NCBI GenBank assembly: GCA_937877765.1
Contig: CALGBN010000489.1
Span: 1-16,443 of the forward strand
Length of the DNA: 16,443 nucleotides
Origin: Candidatus Bathyarchaeota archaeon
GTDB taxonomy: Archaea; Thermoproteota; Bathyarchaeia; TCS64
Direction of reading: 5' to 3'
A program made the translations under genes and the position numbers. Under the pieces are notes generated by a model, which was not told the origin of the DNA, ran no database searches, and saw only the letters and a list, made by a program, of their open reading frames with translations. Every line of letters starts with the position of its first letter. Position 1 is the stretch's first letter. Below are positions 14,130 through 16,443 of the stretch, one piece after another.

Positions 14130-14831
14130 TTAGATCAAGTCCTTGAATTTTTTTTCTCCTTCTATAATACCGTCTTTGAAGCTGATGAGACGGTCTGTTT
14201 GTTGGCCCACTGCGGGGTCATGGGTGATGAGGATGAAGGTTTTTCCCTCTTCCTCGTTGAGTCTTCTTAGCAGGTGCATTATCTCTGATCCTGTCCTGCT
14301 GTCTAGGTTTCCAGTCAATTCGTCCGCCAATAATATATGGGGGTTGTTTGAGAGCGCTCGCGCGATGGCTACTCTTTGTTGTTCGCCACCGCTAAGCTGA
14401 CTTGGTTTATGGTCGGCTCTGTCTCCGAGTCCTACGAGTCCAAGAAGCTCTTTTGCTCTTTTATGACGGTCTCCCCTGCTTACCCCTGCTATCGCCATGG
14501 GTAACTCAACGTTACCCTGGGCATCCATTCTTGGAATTAGGTTGAAGAACTGGAAGATGAAACCGATCTCACGGTTACGTAGATCGGCTACCTGATTGTC
14601 GTTGAGTTTGTTGATATTGACGCCGTTGATGTGCACCTCACCTGATGTTGGACGGTCAAGTGCGCCTATCATGTTTAGCAGGGTGCTTTTGCCTGAGCCA
14701 CTGGGGCCCATGATGGCCATGAATTCTCCTTCCTCTACTTTGAGGTCTACTCCTTTGAGTACCTCTAGCGGTCTGCCTCCTGACATGTAGGTCTTGTGTA
14801 GGTCTATGGTTTCCACGATTGGTTTTGTCAT
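14130..14831 (-). CDS. ABC transporter ATPase, MacB/LolD type
   Basis: 233 residues, normal length for a LolD/MacB ATPase. Walker A GPSGSGKST is at 42-50, Q-loop Q94, signature LSGGE at 146-150, Walker B ILLADE at 166-171 and the H-loop histidine H204. After the catalytic glutamate the sequence is ELTGNLDS rather than the very common EPTGNLD: L172 replaces proline. All residues needed for ATP hydrolysis are present. Its ATG overlaps the PadR stop codon (ATGA), and its stop codon is followed at once by the ATG of the secreted protein, so the subunits are probably co-translated. It powers the permease at 11393-12586. Confidence 0.95.
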   Translation of the reverse strand: MTKPIVETIDLHKTYMSGGRPLEVLKGVDLKVEEGEFMAIMGPSGSGKSTLLNMIGALDRPTSGEVHINGVNINKLNDNQVADLRNREIGFIFQFFNLIPRMDAQGNVELPMAIAGVSRGDRHKRAKELLGLVGLGDRADHKPSQLSGGEQQRVAIARALSNNPHILLADELTGNLDSRTGSEIMHLLRRLNEEEGKTFILITHDPAVGQQTDRLISFKDGIIEGEKKFKDLI

Positions 14832-15367
14832 TGTTTTTTCTCCAGTAATGTGTCTATTTTGTCGAGTCGGCTCTGAGTGTTTTTCTTGATGTTGGTGAGG
14901 AGGTTTTCTTTAATATCCGTGTCGATGTTCTCTGTGAAGGTTCCAAGTAACCGTGCTGTCATAATTTGTTCTTTGTTTGCGAGTTTGTCCATGAATTTTA
15001 CTGCGATTTGTTTGCGTTCGTTTGTGAGCCACTTGAATACGACTGAGATGTATTTAATGCTAAAGTCGATAGAGCCTTCAAGATGATATAGCATCAGGTC
15101 AAAGAGTTGTTTCCCCTGCGTGGTGATCTTATAGTAATCGGTTTTGTCCCGGGTTTCAGTACTAATATAGCCCTTTTTTTCGAGGCTTTTAAGTGCCGGA
15201 TAGACTGTGCCTGTTTTAGGTTCCCATGTGCCTTCAAACTCGTCTTTGAGGGTTACGAGCATCTCGTAGCCATATTTTGGCCCCCCGTCGAGCTGTATGA
15301 GTAACAGCATCTGTAGTGGACTAACTGGCATTCTTAGGGGGTTTTGGCTGTTGATGCTTAGTGTCAT
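14828..15367 (-). CDS. PadR-family transcriptional regulator
   Basis: 179 residues. The winged helix at about 14-95 carries typical PadR features: SPLQMLLLIQLDGGPKYGYEML, then 'TWEPKTGTVYPALKSLEKKGYI' and the wing 'DKTDYYKITTQGKQLF'. The C-terminal region (about 100-179) is helical and probably provides dimerisation. PadR proteins usually repress transporters and respond to small molecules. As first gene of the ABC operon it probably controls its own promoter. The start is the ATG at 15367 with AGAGGT about 6 bases upstream; a later ATG at codon 13 would also keep the whole domain. Confidence 0.88.
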   Translation of the reverse strand: MTLSINSQNPLRMPVSPLQMLLLIQLDGGPKYGYEMLVTLKDEFEGTWEPKTGTVYPALKSLEKKGYISTETRDKTDYYKITTQGKQLFDLMLYHLEGSIDFSIKYISVVFKWLTNERKQIAVKFMDKLANKEQIMTARLLGTFTENIDTDIKENLLTNIKKNTQSRLDKIDTLLEKKQ

Positions 15368-15427
15368 TGGGTTGACCTCTACCTAGATAGATTGCTTTTG
15401 AGAAACAGTCCCTTACTCTTAAACATT

Positions 15428-15449
15428 TTTCATAATTATTTCATAATTT
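15428..15449. repeat. Tandem 11-bp repeat in the divergent promoter region
   Basis: TTTCATAATTA (15428-15438) is followed immediately by TTTCATAATTT (15439-15449): two copies, one mismatch, one helical turn apart. They lie between the PadR operon and the ATP-grasp gene and could be a regulator binding site. The second copy overlaps the best TATA-like candidate for the ATP-grasp gene (around 15443-15451). On the other strand GTTTAAG at 15424-15418 is a possible operon TATA box. Confidence 0.4.
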
Positions 15450-15493
15450 AATGCAAAGGGTTAACCGGTGTGAATAAATAGGTTTGGTGTAAC

Positions 15494-16363
15494 ATGAGTG
15501 TACTCATATTCACAGATAACCCTACCACGGGTGAAACGGGGCTAGTTCGACGCGAGTTAAAGGAGCGAGGTATTAATGTGGACTATCTTGCTCCTTGGGA
15601 CATCAGTTTCCCCGGTTTTGAGCCTGATTATGATCTTTGTTATGTACCTAGTAACATGCTTCACAGGGGCAGCACCTTTGAGCTGGTTCACAGGCTACTT
15701 ATTCTGCGACGTATCGAGGAGTCAGCAGTGGTTGTTAATCCTGTTGATTCCATGTTGAATTATAGTAAAGAGCATCTTACACTACAGTTGGATAAGCTTG
15801 GTATTGCTCACCCTGAGACCTTGATAACTGAGAACATTGAGAAAGCCAACGATTTCGCATTAAGGCTTCAAGCCGATGGAAGAGATGTCGTGATAAAGCC
15901 AATTTGCCTTAGTCGTGGTACAGGAGTAAGTAAGCTAAGTTGGATAAGAAGTGAAGAGGATCTAACTCAATACTTGCTTTGGTATACAAGGAACTTTGGA
16001 GAGGGTGTTTTCTATCTCCAAGAGTATGTTCCTAATCTTGGGTATGATGTACGGTGTCTCGTGATTGACGGTGAGGTTATCGGCAGGGAGGCAAGGTCTA
16101 ATCCTGAGGATTTCAGGTATAATGTGGCTGCTGGTGGTAATGCTCAGTCTTTCGAGGATGATCAGTATGATGATTTAGCGGTTCAGGTTTCAGAAGCTGT
16201 TGGGTTGAATATTACTGGACTTGATATTTTACCACGTGAGAACGGTGAACCAATGGTCTTGGAGGCGAATTGTTATCCTGGGTATAAGGCGTTGATGGAG
16301 ACTACAGGTATTCCTGTGCATAAACTAATTGTTGATTATTTCGAGCGTTTGCTATGTTCATAG
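15494..16363 (+). CDS. RimK-type ATP-grasp ligase
   Basis: 289 residues, standard length for RimK/LysX/MptN/CofF proteins, which join an amino acid (often Glu) to a carboxylate or peptide using ATP. ATP-grasp features are K135 (VIKP), the glycine-rich loop SRGTGV (140-145), the adenine-contacting QEYV (176-179), D185 and R187, N210 with GG 214-215, and metal ligands D244, E257 and N259 (LDILP, LEANCYPGY). Substrate (ribosomal protein S6, tetrahydromethanopterin, F420 or lysine-biosynthesis carrier) cannot be decided from sequence. The ATG at 15494 has no strong Shine-Dalgarno motif. It is divergent from the PadR operon with a 126-base gap. Confidence 0.88.
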   Translation: MSVLIFTDNPTTGETGLVRRELKERGINVDYLAPWDISFPGFEPDYDLCYVPSNMLHRGSTFELVHRLLILRRIEESAVVVNPVDSMLNYSKEHLTLQLDKLGIAHPETLITENIEKANDFALRLQADGRDVVIKPICLSRGTGVSKLSWIRSEEDLTQYLLWYTRNFGEGVFYLQEYVPNLGYDVRCLVIDGEVIGREARSNPEDFRYNVAAGGNAQSFEDDQYDDLAVQVSEAVGLNITGLDILPRENGEPMVLEANCYPGYKALMETTGIPVHKLIVDYFERLLCS

Positions 16364-16367
16364 AAGG

Positions 16368-16376
16368 TTTTTAATG
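16368..16376 (+). promoter_or_regulatory. T-run and TATA-like box before the zinc-ribbon gene
   Basis: TTTTTAATG begins 5 bases after the ATP-grasp stop codon. It could end that transcript and, about 36 bases before the ATG at 16407, also act as TATA box with a leader of about 10 bases. Confidence 0.35.
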
Positions 16377-16406
16377 CGCCTTTGACACGGATTGATCTGA
16401 AACAAA

Positions 16407-16443
16407 ATGACGTTTTGCCCTAACTGTGGAGCGGACGTAGAGG
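16407..16443 (+). CDS. Zinc-ribbon protein, N-terminus only
   Basis: Twelve codons before the window ends: MTFCPNCGADVE. The CPNCG knuckle at the very N-terminus is the first half of a zinc ribbon, common at the start of small archaeal membrane or regulatory proteins. The rest lies outside the window, so nothing more can be said. Confidence 0.6.
   Translation, partial: MTFCPNCGADVE

Noticed and set aside
15459..15466. Palindrome GGTTAACC before the ATP-grasp gene as an operator
   Set aside because: It is a single 8-base palindrome with no second copy and no link to a regulator; such sites are common by chance.
15473..15480. AATAAATA as TATA box of the ATP-grasp gene
   Set aside because: It is only about 17 bases before the ATG, so transcription would start inside the gene.

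Overview
The window looks like one end of a contig from an uncultured archaeon, assembled from Illumina Nextera reads. Bases 1-69 are not biological: they are the P5 flow-cell sequence, an 8-base index and the Nextera Read 1 transposon end, so genomic DNA starts at 70. The archaeal assignment rests on TATA-like boxes centred about 24-29 bases before many start codons (leaderless transcripts), Shine-Dalgarno motifs only inside a few units, several TTG starts, very short gaps between genes, and families common in archaea (PadR regulator, CARDB/COG1361 secreted protein, Yip1-like membrane protein, MacB-type ABC system). I cannot name the lineage; Bathyarchaeia-like or Asgard-like groups are possible but unproven. 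No rRNA, tRNA, CRISPR array or transposase is visible, and no gene-free stretch exceeds 300 bases.

Layout. 70-1599: a truncated unknown protein and a secreted unknown protein, both on the minus strand. 1721-2575: a small winged-helix protein and a RidA-family protein (plus). 2572-4176: a tandem-SH3-like protein (minus), an NAD-type short-chain dehydrogenase (plus) and a small zf-HC2-like zinc-finger protein (minus). 4276-6151: a flavodoxin (plus) converging on a phytoene-desaturase-like FAD oxidoreductase (minus). 6379-10717: two paralogous M28 metallopeptidases (both minus) on either side of a CapA-like protein (plus). 10756-15367: a tightly coupled five-gene minus-strand operon, in transcription order PadR regulator, ABC ATPase, secreted four-repeat CARDB-like protein, MacB-type permease, Yip1-like membrane protein. 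15494-16443: a RimK-type ATP-grasp ligase and the first codons of a zinc-ribbon protein (plus).

How the genes work together. The clearest functional unit is the PadR-ABC operon. It resembles a bacterial MacAB/LolCDE-type mechanotransmission ABC system, but a secreted Ig-like repeat protein is encoded where bacteria encode the MacA adaptor. The second unit is the M28-CapA-M28 cluster, probably cytoplasmic peptide or amide metabolism. The dehydrogenase, flavodoxin, FAD oxidoreductase and RidA protein look like independent metabolic genes.

Three features stand out beyond gene content. One TATA box placed midway between two divergent leaderless genes may serve both. Convergent genes repeatedly overlap at their stop codons. 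The plus strand also alternates between A+C-rich and G+T-rich blocks that ignore gene direction and even switch inside single genes.
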